Assembly: GCA_020054355.1 (NCBI GenBank)
Contig: JAGVLI010000928.1
Location: forward strand, 1 to 10,024
Length of the DNA stretch: 10,024 bases
Source: Planctomycetales bacterium
GTDB taxonomy: Bacteria > Planctomycetota > Planctomycetia > Gemmatales > Gemmataceae
Reading direction: 5' to 3'
A program made the translations under genes and the position numbers. Shown piece after piece: positions 1 to 5,755 of the stretch. Positions within the stretch are counted from its first letter, which is position 1. Each line of letters opens with the position of its first letter. Under the pieces are notes generated by a model, which ran no database searches, had not been told where the DNA came from, and saw only the letters and a list, made by a program, of their open reading frames with translations.

Positions 1-722
1 AAGAAGCGCTGGCGAAACTCCGACAGGCACTCGGCCCGCTGGCGCGGACGATCCTCGCCCGCCGGCGGCAGCCAGTAGCGCTGCTGAGCGACGGTTCCCT
101 TGCGGGCGACAACCCAGTGCCCCGGCTCGACGCGCTGAATGTCCCGGAACAAGGTGGAACGGAGGTGCCGTGCTTCTCCGGTGAGGTAGTCGGCCACCGC
201 GCGGTCATCGATCTCCTTGGCCACCTGCTCCAGTGCCAGCAGTTGCTCGACTTCGCTGGCAAACGCCAGGCAGCCCGGCGCCTGGTGATAGAACAGCGGA
301 CGGATGCCGAAGGGATCGCGGGCCGCGTACAGGGTTTCCTGCTCGCCGTCCCAGATCAGCAGGGCAAAATCGCCCGCCAAGTGGTCCGCCAGCGCGTGGC
401 GCCATTTCCGGTAGCCAGCCAGCAGCAGCGCGCCGTCGGCAACATCGCCGCCCCCGACCAGCTGCTCGGCAAGTTCCTCGCGATTGTCGAGACGCAGGTC
501 CGCAATCACCCAAAGTTGCTCACTGACTTCGTGCCAGGGCCAGCTGGCGGCCGCTTCGTGCCGCGAGCTGACATGTCGCGCGAAACCGAGGGCGCAGCCT
601 GCGGTCACGGCGACCGTCTGGCCGTCGGTGCAGCGATGCGGGACGGCGTCAATCATGAGTTCCACGGAGCGTCGTTGGTTCTCGGCATGATCGTGCGAAA
701 CAATTAGCGCCAGGCCGGACAT
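1..722 (-). CDS. Asparagine-synthase-like protein, N-terminal part (runs off left edge)
   Basis: The first 240 residues are visible; the C-terminal synthetase domain lies beyond the window. The N-terminal half has the class II glutamine amidotransferase fold of asparagine synthetases: VIADLRLDNREEL (72-84) takes the place of the usual NGEIYN segment, followed by GDFALLIWD (117-125), ARDPFGIRPLFY (134-145) and FASEVEQLL (154-162). From about residue 178 the start of the synthetase domain is recognisable (ADYLTGEARH, then FRDIQRVEPGHW at 192-203). The protein begins M-S-G-L, so the catalytic Cys2 of true glutaminases is absent, and the usual HRGPDG reads HRCTDG (29-34). Loss of Cys2 and an AD.RLDNR segment are typical of ATP-dependent amide-forming homologues such as lasso-peptide cyclases, but I cannot tell which reaction this one performs. 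The ATG at 722 was chosen because homology starts at once; its Shine-Dalgarno is poor. The nearest upstream gene is about 950 bases away. Confidence 0.88.
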   Translation of the reverse strand, partial: MSGLALIVSHDHAENQRRSVELMIDAVPHRCTDGQTVAVTAGCALGFARHVSSRHEAAASWPWHEVSEQLWVIADLRLDNREELAEQLVGGGDVADGALLLAGYRKWRHALADHLAGDFALLIWDGEQETLYAARDPFGIRPLFYHQAPGCLAFASEVEQLLALEQVAKEIDDRAVADYLTGEARHLRSTLFRDIQRVEPGHWVVARKGTVAQQRYWLPPAGEDRPRQRAECLSEFRQRF

Positions 723-874
723 GCCTGCTGTTCGACGGCACTTCGCTGGTGGTTCTGGAGCGGCATGAAGATTCGCGCGGCGGCAATGGTTTCGGCTGCT
801 CGCGCGGACTTCGTCTCCGTCGGTTGCGACGACATCGTCGAACCGAAAGAATCTCTGAGTCCGCGCAGGTTCAT
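704..874 (-). CDS. Possible small ORF (56 aa) overlapping the asparagine-synthase-like start
   Basis: An ATG at 874 opens a 56-residue frame that stops with TAA at 706-704, overlapping the next gene's start by 19 bases in another frame. It begins MNLRGLRDSFGS and ends EQQACPAWR. By hand count about 70 percent of its third codon positions are G or C, which fits either a gene or the local composition. AAGG sits directly against the ATG, too close for a normal ribosome site; an internal ATG would give 43 residues. I recognise no family, no membrane segment and no lasso-type leader. The overlap would permit translational coupling, and a peptide substrate for the downstream enzyme is conceivable, but this is inference. 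It may be chance. Confidence 0.2.
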   Translation of the reverse strand: MNLRGLRDSFGSTMSSQPTETKSARAAETIAAARIFMPLQNHQRSAVEQQACPAWR

Positions 875-1000
875 CCTTGACGAGAGAGTGGAGCCGACTT
901 CAGGCGTGACGGGGTGGACGGCCTGAATTTTCGTGGCTCGCGCAATCGCCGCGCTGTTCCTTCAGCGGCAGTGGGGTTCGTTCCGTTCGGGAGAGTTGAA

Positions 1001-1020
1001 TTTCCCGGAAGACCGGGAAA
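1001..1020. other. 8-bp perfect hairpin, 4-base loop
   Basis: TTTCCCGG (1001-1008) and CCGGGAAA (1013-1020) are exact reverse complements around AAGA. Neither side carries a T-run, so it is not a classical intrinsic terminator. It lies about 280 bases upstream of the asparagine-synthase-like gene and would be in its leader RNA if transcription starts farther up. The function is unknown. Confidence 0.4.
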
Positions 1021-1195
1021 GCCTCAACTCGCGAGTTCTCATTGTCCGGAGGCCCACACGCTGCGATCGACCGCAACCAATTGCACGAAAACGGCAAGCA
1101 GTTGAAAGAGGAGGGATTGATACCTCATCCGTTGTGGCGATTCGGGCGATTGAGGGCGCTCCTTGGTCATTCCGGTATCAACAATTCAAACCGGG

Positions 1196-1227
1196 ATATA
1201 TTGCCCGTCTTACCCATGACTTGTCAA
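1196..1227 (-). promoter_or_regulatory. Weak candidate sigma-70-type promoter facing the asparagine-synthase-like gene
   Basis: On the minus strand a perfect TTGACA (1227-1222) is followed about 18-21 bases later by an AT-rich patch (CAATATATC, ending near 1195). The -10 match is poor and no single spacing gives a good hexamer. It would produce a leader of nearly 480 bases. The main reason to mention it is that it stands out in an otherwise G+C-rich window. Confidence 0.2.
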
Positions 1228-1619
1228 CGACAAAATCGCTTCAAGCCGAACAAATTTCTGAGGCTTCTCGGCAAACGCGATTGCCTTTGCATATAACCGC
1301 TGGCAGACCAATGCGTTCGATGCGAGGCCACTGATCGTCGTGGACCCTAGCCGAGGCAGCCGTGGAGAATCCGGTCGCGTTTCACGAGGCTCAACAAGAG
1401 GGTGGGCGGTGAAATGGGATGAAATGCGCGACGGGCATGGCCGTCGGCCGGTTGTCGCCACTCGTGATTCAGTCGGAGAGCGGCTGCGTTCACCGAGAAG
1501 TCTCAAATTTCTCCTCCGGTTTTGATTGGGAGGAATCTGCTCTTCGTCAGCGCTCGACCCATGGTTCGGAGAAAACGTGCCTTCGTCTCCTACTGCCTTA
1601 CGGCCGCCGACTTTACGCA

Positions 1620-1650
1620 GACGGCCCAGGGTTGCAGTCCCTGGGCCGTC
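1620..1650 (-). terminator. 12-bp stem-loop downstream of the S1 gene
   Basis: The 12-base arm at 1620-1631 (GACGGCCCAGGG) pairs perfectly with 1639-1650 around a 7-base loop. It lies 26 bases past the S1 stop codon, the right place for transcript end formation or 3'-end protection. There is no U-tract after the stem on the minus strand, so it is not a textbook intrinsic terminator. Confidence 0.6.
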
Positions 1651-1675
1651 GAGTTGACCGAGCTGTCGCCGTCTT

Positions 1676-3001
1676 TCAGCCGTTGCCGAACAAATTGCCG
1701 GACTGGCTGCCAATGCCGCCGCGCAACGGCGTCGTTCGCGGCCGGGGCGGTTTCTGCTCCACGACTTCTTCCTCTTCCTCGGCGGCCGGCGCTTCCTCGG
1801 CCGGGGCCGGCAGGGCCGCTTTCAGCGACAGGCCGATGCGCCGCTGCTCTCGGTCAATGGTCAGGATTTTCACCTGCACTTCCTGCCCCGCCTGCACCAC
1901 GTCGGCGACCCGGCGCACGCGCCCCGGCGCCAGCTCGGAAATGTGAATCAACCCTTCGACGCCGGGTTCCAGTTCCACGAACGCGCCGAAGTCCATCAGC
2001 TTCGTGACCTTGCCTGTTACCACGGTGCCGATGATATGCTTGGTCGCGACTCCTTCCCACGGGCTTTCCTGCAACTGCTTCAGCCCCAGGCTCAGCTTGC
2101 GTTTCTCGCGGTCGATCTTGAGGACCACGACCTTGAGAGTCTGGCCCGGCTGCACGATGGCGGATGCGTCGGCTACCCGCTGCCAGCTCATCTCGCTGAC
2201 GTGCAACAGCCCGTCGGCACCGCCCAGGTCCACGAACGCGCCGAAGTCCTTGACCTGCCGGACGACGCCGTCGCGCACCTGGCCTTCCGCCAGCTCCGCC
2301 CAGAGTTTTTCGCGATTCTCTTCGCGCTCCTTCTCCAGCAAGGCCCGCCGGCTGACGACCAGGTTGCGCTCGTGCGCGTTGACCTCCGATACCTGGCAGA
2401 GCAGCCGTTGATTCAGGTAGTCTTCCGGCTTCTCGACGCGGTAGATGTCGATCTGGCTGATCGGCATGAAGCCGCGGATGCCGTTGACCTCGACCTCCAG
2501 CCCGCCCTTGTTGACGGCGGTGACGCGGGCCTCGACGGTCTGCCCTTCCGCCACGCTGGACCAGTCGGCGCGGACGGCTGAACCTCGGCGCTGCAAGCGC
2601 AGCAGGCCGTTGGAGGAGTCGTAGCCTTCGATCTCGACTTCGACTTCCGCTCCCACCTGCGGCGGGCCGTCGGTGAACTGGAGCAAGGGCAAGACGCCTT
2701 GGGTCCGGCCGCCGGGCACCTCGACGAACACGTCGTTGCCGCGCACCTGGACGATCCGGCCCTTCTTGCGCTGGTCGCCGGGAGCGCTGGCCGGCTTGCG
2801 CCCGCCGGAGGAAAGCTCGCCGTAGATTTCCTTTTCGGACAGGCCGCCCATCGCCGCTTCGATCTCCCGATCCAGGGCGTCCTTGTCGAGGCGGGGGATG
2901 CGGCTCTTGGTGTCGAACTCGGCCAGCTGCGGCTTCGCCTCCACCGCTGGCGGTTTCGCGGCGGACGCTTCCGGAACTTCAGGTTTGTCGCTGTCGCTCA
3001 T
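1676..3001 (-). CDS. S1 RNA-binding domain protein (ribosomal protein S1-like, four S1 repeats)
   Basis: This 441-residue protein carries four S1/OB-fold repeats at roughly residues 78-138, 153-219, 240-308 and 327-395. The last two are the most canonical, with GVVRQVKDFGAFVDL...GLLHVSEMSW and GKVTKLMDFGAFVEL...GLIHISELA, each ending in the usual ...D.EKRKLSLGLK / REQRRIGLSLK strand. The N-terminal 75 residues are charged and low in complexity, and the tail (400-441) has an acidic Glu run followed by a Pro/Arg/Gly-rich end; both are probably disordered. S1 proteins bind mRNA and help load structured or SD-poor messages onto the 30S subunit. E. coli S1 has six repeats, while shorter forms occur in many phyla, so this is either the genome's S1 or a paralogue. 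The start at 3001 is supported by AGGA (3013-3010) eight bases upstream. It sits 69 bases after the DUF3500 gene on the same strand. Confidence 0.95.
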   Translation of the reverse strand: MSDSDKPEVPEASAAKPPAVEAKPQLAEFDTKSRIPRLDKDALDREIEAAMGGLSEKEIYGELSSGGRKPASAPGDQRKKGRIVQVRGNDVFVEVPGGRTQGVLPLLQFTDGPPQVGAEVEVEIEGYDSSNGLLRLQRRGSAVRADWSSVAEGQTVEARVTAVNKGGLEVEVNGIRGFMPISQIDIYRVEKPEDYLNQRLLCQVSEVNAHERNLVVSRRALLEKEREENREKLWAELAEGQVRDGVVRQVKDFGAFVDLGGADGLLHVSEMSWQRVADASAIVQPGQTLKVVVLKIDREKRKLSLGLKQLQESPWEGVATKHIIGTVVTGKVTKLMDFGAFVELEPGVEGLIHISELAPGRVRRVADVVQAGQEVQVKILTIDREQRRIGLSLKAALPAPAEEAPAAEEEEEVVEQKPPRPRTTPLRGGIGSQSGNLFGNG

Positions 3002-3070
3002 GGATAATTTCCTGACCGGAGGCCGGGACGGCAGAGCGCTCGCCTTCGGCTTGCGGCTAAACGATGTGGT

Positions 3071-3970
3071 CTATTTCTTGTCGCGGGCGCGGAGCGTCAT
3101 GTGAATGTGATCCTTGCCGGCCGTCTGCCAGTCGGCCAGCACCGCGCCGGCGCCGATCTTCCAGTGATAATTCCCGCCGTCGCGCTGCGATTTCGAGGCA
3201 TCGCCCCAGACGGCGATCCGCAGACTTTCCACGCCGCCTTCCTTCTTGACGAAATCGTCCAGCACCTTGCGGCGGTCGCTGGAAAACACCGCCAATCGCT
3301 GCTCGAACAGCTTCTTGGCCAGCGCCTTCGGCTTCTCGCTCAAGTCGCCGATCTTGGCGGCATCCGCGGCGATGGCCGCCCCGGAACCGGAGTTGCCCTT
3401 GCCCTTGATGAGCTTCGCATCGTCGGGCGACAGGGCCGCATGCAATTCTAGCAGGATTTTCTCTTCCTCGTCCCAGAGCGTCTTGACCGGGTTGCCGCCC
3501 AGCAGCACCGGCCCGAACTCGTTGGGCATGTCCTTGGAGAAATCGACATGGACCAGCGTCAGATGATGCTGCGCGAAGCGCCAGGCGAATGGCCCGTCGG
3601 CCTTCGGTTCGCCGAAGAAAGTGACGAAGCGCTGGCCGTCGCCGTCTTGCTTCGCCACTTCCAGGCAACGGCTCGCGCCGTATTCCGAGCAGATGGACTT
3701 CACGGCATCCGCGACCAGCGTCTTCTGCTCGGCGGTCAGCTTGCTGAAGGGCACGCCGGGCCGGGCCACGCCGGGAAACACTTCCGTTTGCCGGTCCTTG
3801 TCGGCGAACTCTTTCAATGCCAATTTCTTCTGGTCTTCGTTCAAGCTCTGAAAGAGCTTGAGGACGAGCGCCCGCGCCGCCTGGTCCGGCGAAGGCTCCT
3901 TCTGTGCCTGGCCGACCAAGGCCGCACAGGCGAGGACGACCAGACAACCGGCCCAGAGCAGCGATTTCAT
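3071..3970 (-). CDS. Secreted DUF3500-family protein
   Basis: Residues 1-22 form a Sec-type signal peptide (MKSLLWAG, then a Leu/Val/Ala-rich core, with likely cleavage near GQA/QAQ), so the 299-residue product is exported. The mature part matches the DUF3500 pattern as I remember it: an N-terminal helical region ending in a LTAEQK segment (79-83), FAWRFAQHHLTLVHVDF (128-144), a GGNPVKTLWDEEE segment (158-170) and, at the C-terminus, AVWGDASK...GNYHWKIGAG...DHIHMTLR (253-294), where family members usually have NHIHSVWRD. The biochemical role of DUF3500 is unknown to me; the conserved histidines (135, 136, 288, 290) suggest metal or ligand binding, which is inference. AAGGGG (3982-3977) six bases before the ATG supports this start. 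The gene follows the Dabb gene on the same strand with the inverted repeat 3984-4055 between them. Confidence 0.9.
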   Translation of the reverse strand: MKSLLWAGCLVVLACAALVGQAQKEPSPDQAARALVLKLFQSLNEDQKKLALKEFADKDRQTEVFPGVARPGVPFSKLTAEQKTLVADAVKSICSEYGASRCLEVAKQDGDGQRFVTFFGEPKADGPFAWRFAQHHLTLVHVDFSKDMPNEFGPVLLGGNPVKTLWDEEEKILLELHAALSPDDAKLIKGKGNSGSGAAIAADAAKIGDLSEKPKALAKKLFEQRLAVFSSDRRKVLDDFVKKEGGVESLRIAVWGDASKSQRDGGNYHWKIGAGAVLADWQTAGKDHIHMTLRARDKK

Positions 3971-3983
3971 GGAATGCCCCTTG

Positions 3984-4055
3984 TCGTAGGGTCCGCTGTG
4001 CGGACCACCAAATCGCCAGCGACCGAATCAATGGTCCGCACAGCGGACCCTACGA
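3984..4055. repeat. Inverted repeat, 24-bp arms that are themselves palindromic
   Basis: 3984-4007 is the exact reverse complement of 4032-4055, with a 24-base spacer. Within each arm GGTCCGC and GCGGACC flank a 3-base centre, so each arm can also fold alone. The element begins 10 bases past the Dabb stop codon and ends next to the DUF3500 ribosome site (3982-3977). It can therefore act as a bidirectional-looking terminator or transcript-stabilising structure for Dabb, or it could influence DUF3500 translation. Its design looks like a dispersed REP/MITE-like element rather than a gene-specific site; that is inference. Confidence 0.85.
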
Positions 4056-4064
4056 TGGCTGTCC

Positions 4065-4484
4065 TTACTTCTGGTTGATGAAATCGTACACCAGCACTTT
4101 TTCCAGGTGCTTTTCGTGCTTTTCGACGTACTTCAGATGCAGCGGATGTTCGAGATAAGTCTTCAGACCGTCGAAGTTGTCGACCAGCACCAGCAGGCCG
4201 ACCTGGTAATCGTTGACGGCGAATTTGGGAGTCGCCTTCTCGGCGGGCAGGCCGATCTTGATGGAACGGACCGTCGGAATCTTCGCGAGGATTTCGTGGG
4301 CGTCCGCGATCAGGGCCTTGGCGGTGTCCTTGGGCGCATCCTTCTTCAGATAAAAGATGACGCAGTGAACATACGGGGCGTCGGCCTTGGCGCCCGGCTT
4401 GTCGTCGGCGCGGCTCGAAACCGTCAGGCTCGTCGTGGACACGACCGTGAGCAGCACGGCGGCCAGCATCAACATGCGTTTCAT
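4065..4484 (-). CDS. Secreted Dabb-family (stress-responsive alpha-beta barrel) protein
   Basis: The 139-residue product begins MKRMLMLAAV and has a signal peptide of about 25 residues (hydrophobic core 4-20, cleavage probably near SRA). The mature domain is Dabb: YVHCVIFYLKKDAP (38-51), a helix with DAHEILAKIPTVRSIKIG (61-78), DYQVGLLVLVDNFDGLKTY (92-110), the HP.H segment (113-116) and a final LVYDF strand (131-135). Dabb domains are small ferredoxin-like dimers; some are enzymes or stress proteins, and the exported planctomycete versions have no assigned reaction that I know of. A longer in-frame start at 4535 exists, but the ribosome site GGAG (4495-4492) fits the ATG at 4484 and the signal peptide begins there. 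It is probably co-transcribed with DUF3500 downstream. Confidence 0.9.
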   Translation of the reverse strand: MKRMLMLAAVLLTVVSTTSLTVSSRADDKPGAKADAPYVHCVIFYLKKDAPKDTAKALIADAHEILAKIPTVRSIKIGLPAEKATPKFAVNDYQVGLLVLVDNFDGLKTYLEHPLHLKYVEKHEKHLEKVLVYDFINQK

Positions 4485-4491
4485 GACCATT

Positions 4492-4495
4492 CTCC
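4492..4495 (-). promoter_or_regulatory. Ribosome binding site deciding the Dabb start
   Basis: GGAG on the minus strand lies seven bases before the ATG at 4484. It would be one base from the alternative ATG at 4490 and inside the longest open frame (start 4535), so it supports 4484. Confidence 0.6.
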
Positions 4496-4593
4496 AGCGG
4501 TTGCCAGGGGAAACAATCAGCCGCCAAGCTATCAAACCCAGCGCCCTTGTGCAACGGTGCGCAAGAGAACGGGACGGTTCCCCGCCGCGAAAC

Positions 4594-4599
4594 TACAAT
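4594..4599 (+). promoter_or_regulatory. Candidate -10 element just upstream of the flippase-like gene
   Basis: TACAAT matches the -10 consensus at five of six positions and ends eight bases before the ATG at 4608. A start site 6-9 bases after it would give a leaderless or nearly leaderless mRNA, in line with the lack of a ribosome site. No good -35 hexamer sits at the right distance, so this is weak. The 123-base interval 4485-4607 separates divergent genes and must hold promoters for both directions. Confidence 0.25.
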
Positions 4600-4607
4600 G
4601 GTCCCGG

Positions 4608-5654
4608 ATGCGACCCTGGATGAAACACTGGTGGCCGATCGCCAAGGCGTTGATCGCGCTGGCCATCGTGGTCGGCGTCGGCTGGCGGTTCGCCGGCATC
4701 CTGCGCCGCCCGGAACTCTGGGAACGCCCGTTGAATCCCCGCTACGACTGGCTGACGGCGGGCGGCTTCATCTACATCCTGGGACTCGGCTTCTCCGCGC
4801 TCTTCTGGTATCGCCTGCTGGCGGCCGTCGGCGAACGACCCTGGCTGCTGGCCACGGTGCGAGCCTATTACATCGGTCACTCCGGCAAGTACGTGCCAGG
4901 CAAAGCCTGGGGCCTGCTGCTGCGAACCGGGCTGCTCGCGAGTTCCGGCGTTCGGCCGGGCATCGCCGCGATGACCGCCACCTACGAAACCCTGACCACG
5001 ATGGCCTCCGGGGCGCTGGTGGCGGCCGTGCTGCTCGCCCTGGTTTCCCTGGATACCACTGCCAGCTGGTGGTCCTTCGGCCTGTTCGCCCTGGCCGGGC
5101 TGCCGCTCTTGCCGATGTTCTTCAATCCGCTGATGAAGCTGATTGCGGGACTCGCCGGCCGAGCTGCCCGGCGCTTCGACCGCAACGCCGTAGCCGTGGT
5201 CCTGCCGCCTGTCCGGTTGCTCACGCTGCTTGGTGGACTGGCGATTACCGCCTGTGGCTGGGCTTTGCTCGGCCTGAGCCTGTTGACCGTACTGCAAGCA
5301 ATGTTGCCAGTACCGACTCCCTGGAGCGCCGAGCTGTGGGCGCGCTGCACGGCTTACGCGGCGCTGGCCTGGGTGGGGGGTTTCATGTTTATCCCCTCGC
5401 CGGGCGGGATGGGGGTGCGCGAGGCGATCCTGGAGCAGATGCTGACGCCGGAAATTCGCCGCCTCGCGCCGGGCGAGGATGCCAGTTTCTGGGCGGTGAT
5501 CGTCGTGCTGGTCTTGCGCTTGCTCTGGACCCTCGCCGAGATCATCATGGTGTTGCTGGTGGCTTGGCTGCCAATCAGGAATCAGGAATCAGGAGTCAGG
5601 AATCAGGAGTCAGAGTTCATTGCATCGACAACGACGACACCTCCTGACTCCTGA
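4608..5654 (+). CDS. UPF0104 / LPG-synthase-TM-type integral membrane protein, putative lipid flippase
   Basis: This 348-residue polytopic protein has about seven or eight membrane segments (roughly 11-29, 50-72, 117-148, 156-178, 205-231, 247-263, 293-322). It carries the family marks GKYVPGKAWG (93-102) and PSPGGMGVREA (263-273), as in the membrane half of MprF and in UPF0104 proteins. It lacks the soluble aminoacyl-transferase half of MprF, so a lipid transport or flipping role is likelier than aminoacyl-lipid synthesis. It heads a three-gene plus-strand set with a GT2 and a GT-C-like protein, suggesting it moves a sugar-lipid or related substrate. The frame is open far upstream; ATG 4608 fits the first membrane segment, with ATG 4620 as an alternative, and no ribosome site is visible. 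Oddly, the last 27 residues (NQESGVRNQESE... onward) and the stop codon are encoded by heptamer repeats. Confidence 0.88.
   Translation: MRPWMKHWWPIAKALIALAIVVGVGWRFAGILRRPELWERPLNPRYDWLTAGGFIYILGLGFSALFWYRLLAAVGERPWLLATVRAYYIGHSGKYVPGKAWGLLLRTGLLASSGVRPGIAAMTATYETLTTMASGALVAAVLLALVSLDTTASWWSFGLFALAGLPLLPMFFNPLMKLIAGLAGRAARRFDRNAVAVVLPPVRLLTLLGGLAITACGWALLGLSLLTVLQAMLPVPTPWSAELWARCTAYAALAWVGGFMFIPSPGGMGVREAILEQMLTPEIRRLAPGEDASFWAVIVVLVLRLLWTLAEIIMVLLVAWLPIRNQESGVRNQESEFIASTTTTPPDS
5572..5613 (+). repeat. Heptamer array GARTCAG, six units, inside the flippase-like gene
   Basis: Six consecutive 7-base units (CAATCAG, then GAATCAG or GAGTCAG variants) lie in the 3' end of the coding region and encode the Gln/Glu/Ser-rich tail. 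The units are the reverse complement of the CTGAYTC type found in the next array, so the two arrays face each other across a 30-base spacer (5614-5643) and can pair. Confidence 0.9.
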
Positions 5655-5755
5655 CCCCTGACTCCTGACCCCTGACTCCTGACCCCTGACTCCTGACTCC
5701 TGACCCCTGACCCCTGACCCCTGACCCCTGACTCCTGACCCCTGACTCCTGACTC
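5644..5755 (+). repeat. Tandem array of 16 CTGACYC heptamers at a gene junction
   Basis: Sixteen uninterrupted units, each CTGACTC or CTGACCC (eight or nine of one kind, mixed in order), occupy the whole junction. Position 6 of the unit is the only variable base. Because seven is not a multiple of three, the TGA in each unit falls in all three frames in turn; the upstream gene stops at one of them (5652-5654). The array ends on the base before the ATG of the glycosyltransferase at 5756, leaving no room for a normal ribosome site. Slippage-prone expansion is the likely origin. Confidence 0.95.

Larger units (their letters stand above)
723..1675. other. Long gene-poor stretch with lower G+C
   Basis: No frame here reads like a protein: the open frames on both strands (for example minus 1713-1210 and plus 933-1334) give low-complexity, Arg/Ser/Pro-rich translations without domain signals, and they overlap one another. 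By hand count 1081-1320 is about 50 percent G+C, clearly below the neighbouring genes. The stretch holds the stem after the S1 gene (1620-1650), an 8-bp hairpin (1001-1020), a 12-base perfect palindrome AACTCGCGAGTT (1026-1037), a TTGACA hexamer on the minus strand (1227-1222) and the doubtful small ORF 874-704. It could be a long leader for the asparagine-synthase-like gene, a decayed gene, or a dispersed repeat. Confidence 0.6.

Noticed and set aside
117..707. Plus-strand open frame of 196 codons at the left edge
   Set aside because: It is antisense to the asparagine-synthase-like gene, whose minus-strand translation carries clear family motifs; the plus-strand translation has none.
1165..1200. 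tRNA-like T-arm (CCGGT...ACCGG)
   Set aside because: Only a 5-bp stem with an oversized loop; no acceptor, D or anticodon arms can be placed around it.
933..1334. Plus-strand 133-codon frame in the long gap
   Set aside because: No recognisable domain, no ribosome site, and competing frames of similar quality over the same bases.
1210..1713. Minus-strand 167-codon frame, including an EKPQKFVRL segment near its end that faintly resembles a lasso leader
   Set aside because: The translation is Arg/Ser/Pro-rich with no domain signal, overlaps the S1 gene end, and only three or so residues would remain after the leader-like Thr, too few for a lasso core.
1943..2581. Long plus-strand frames opposite the S1 gene
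   Set aside because: They are shadows of a high-G+C coding strand; the minus strand encodes four clear S1 repeats.
4107..4607. Upstream extension of the flippase-like frame
   Set aside because: The extension is antisense to the Dabb gene and not membrane-like; homology and the first membrane segment begin at about 4608.
5644..5755. CRISPR-like array
   Set aside because: The repeats are 7 bases long, directly tandem and without spacers, so this is a minisatellite-type array.
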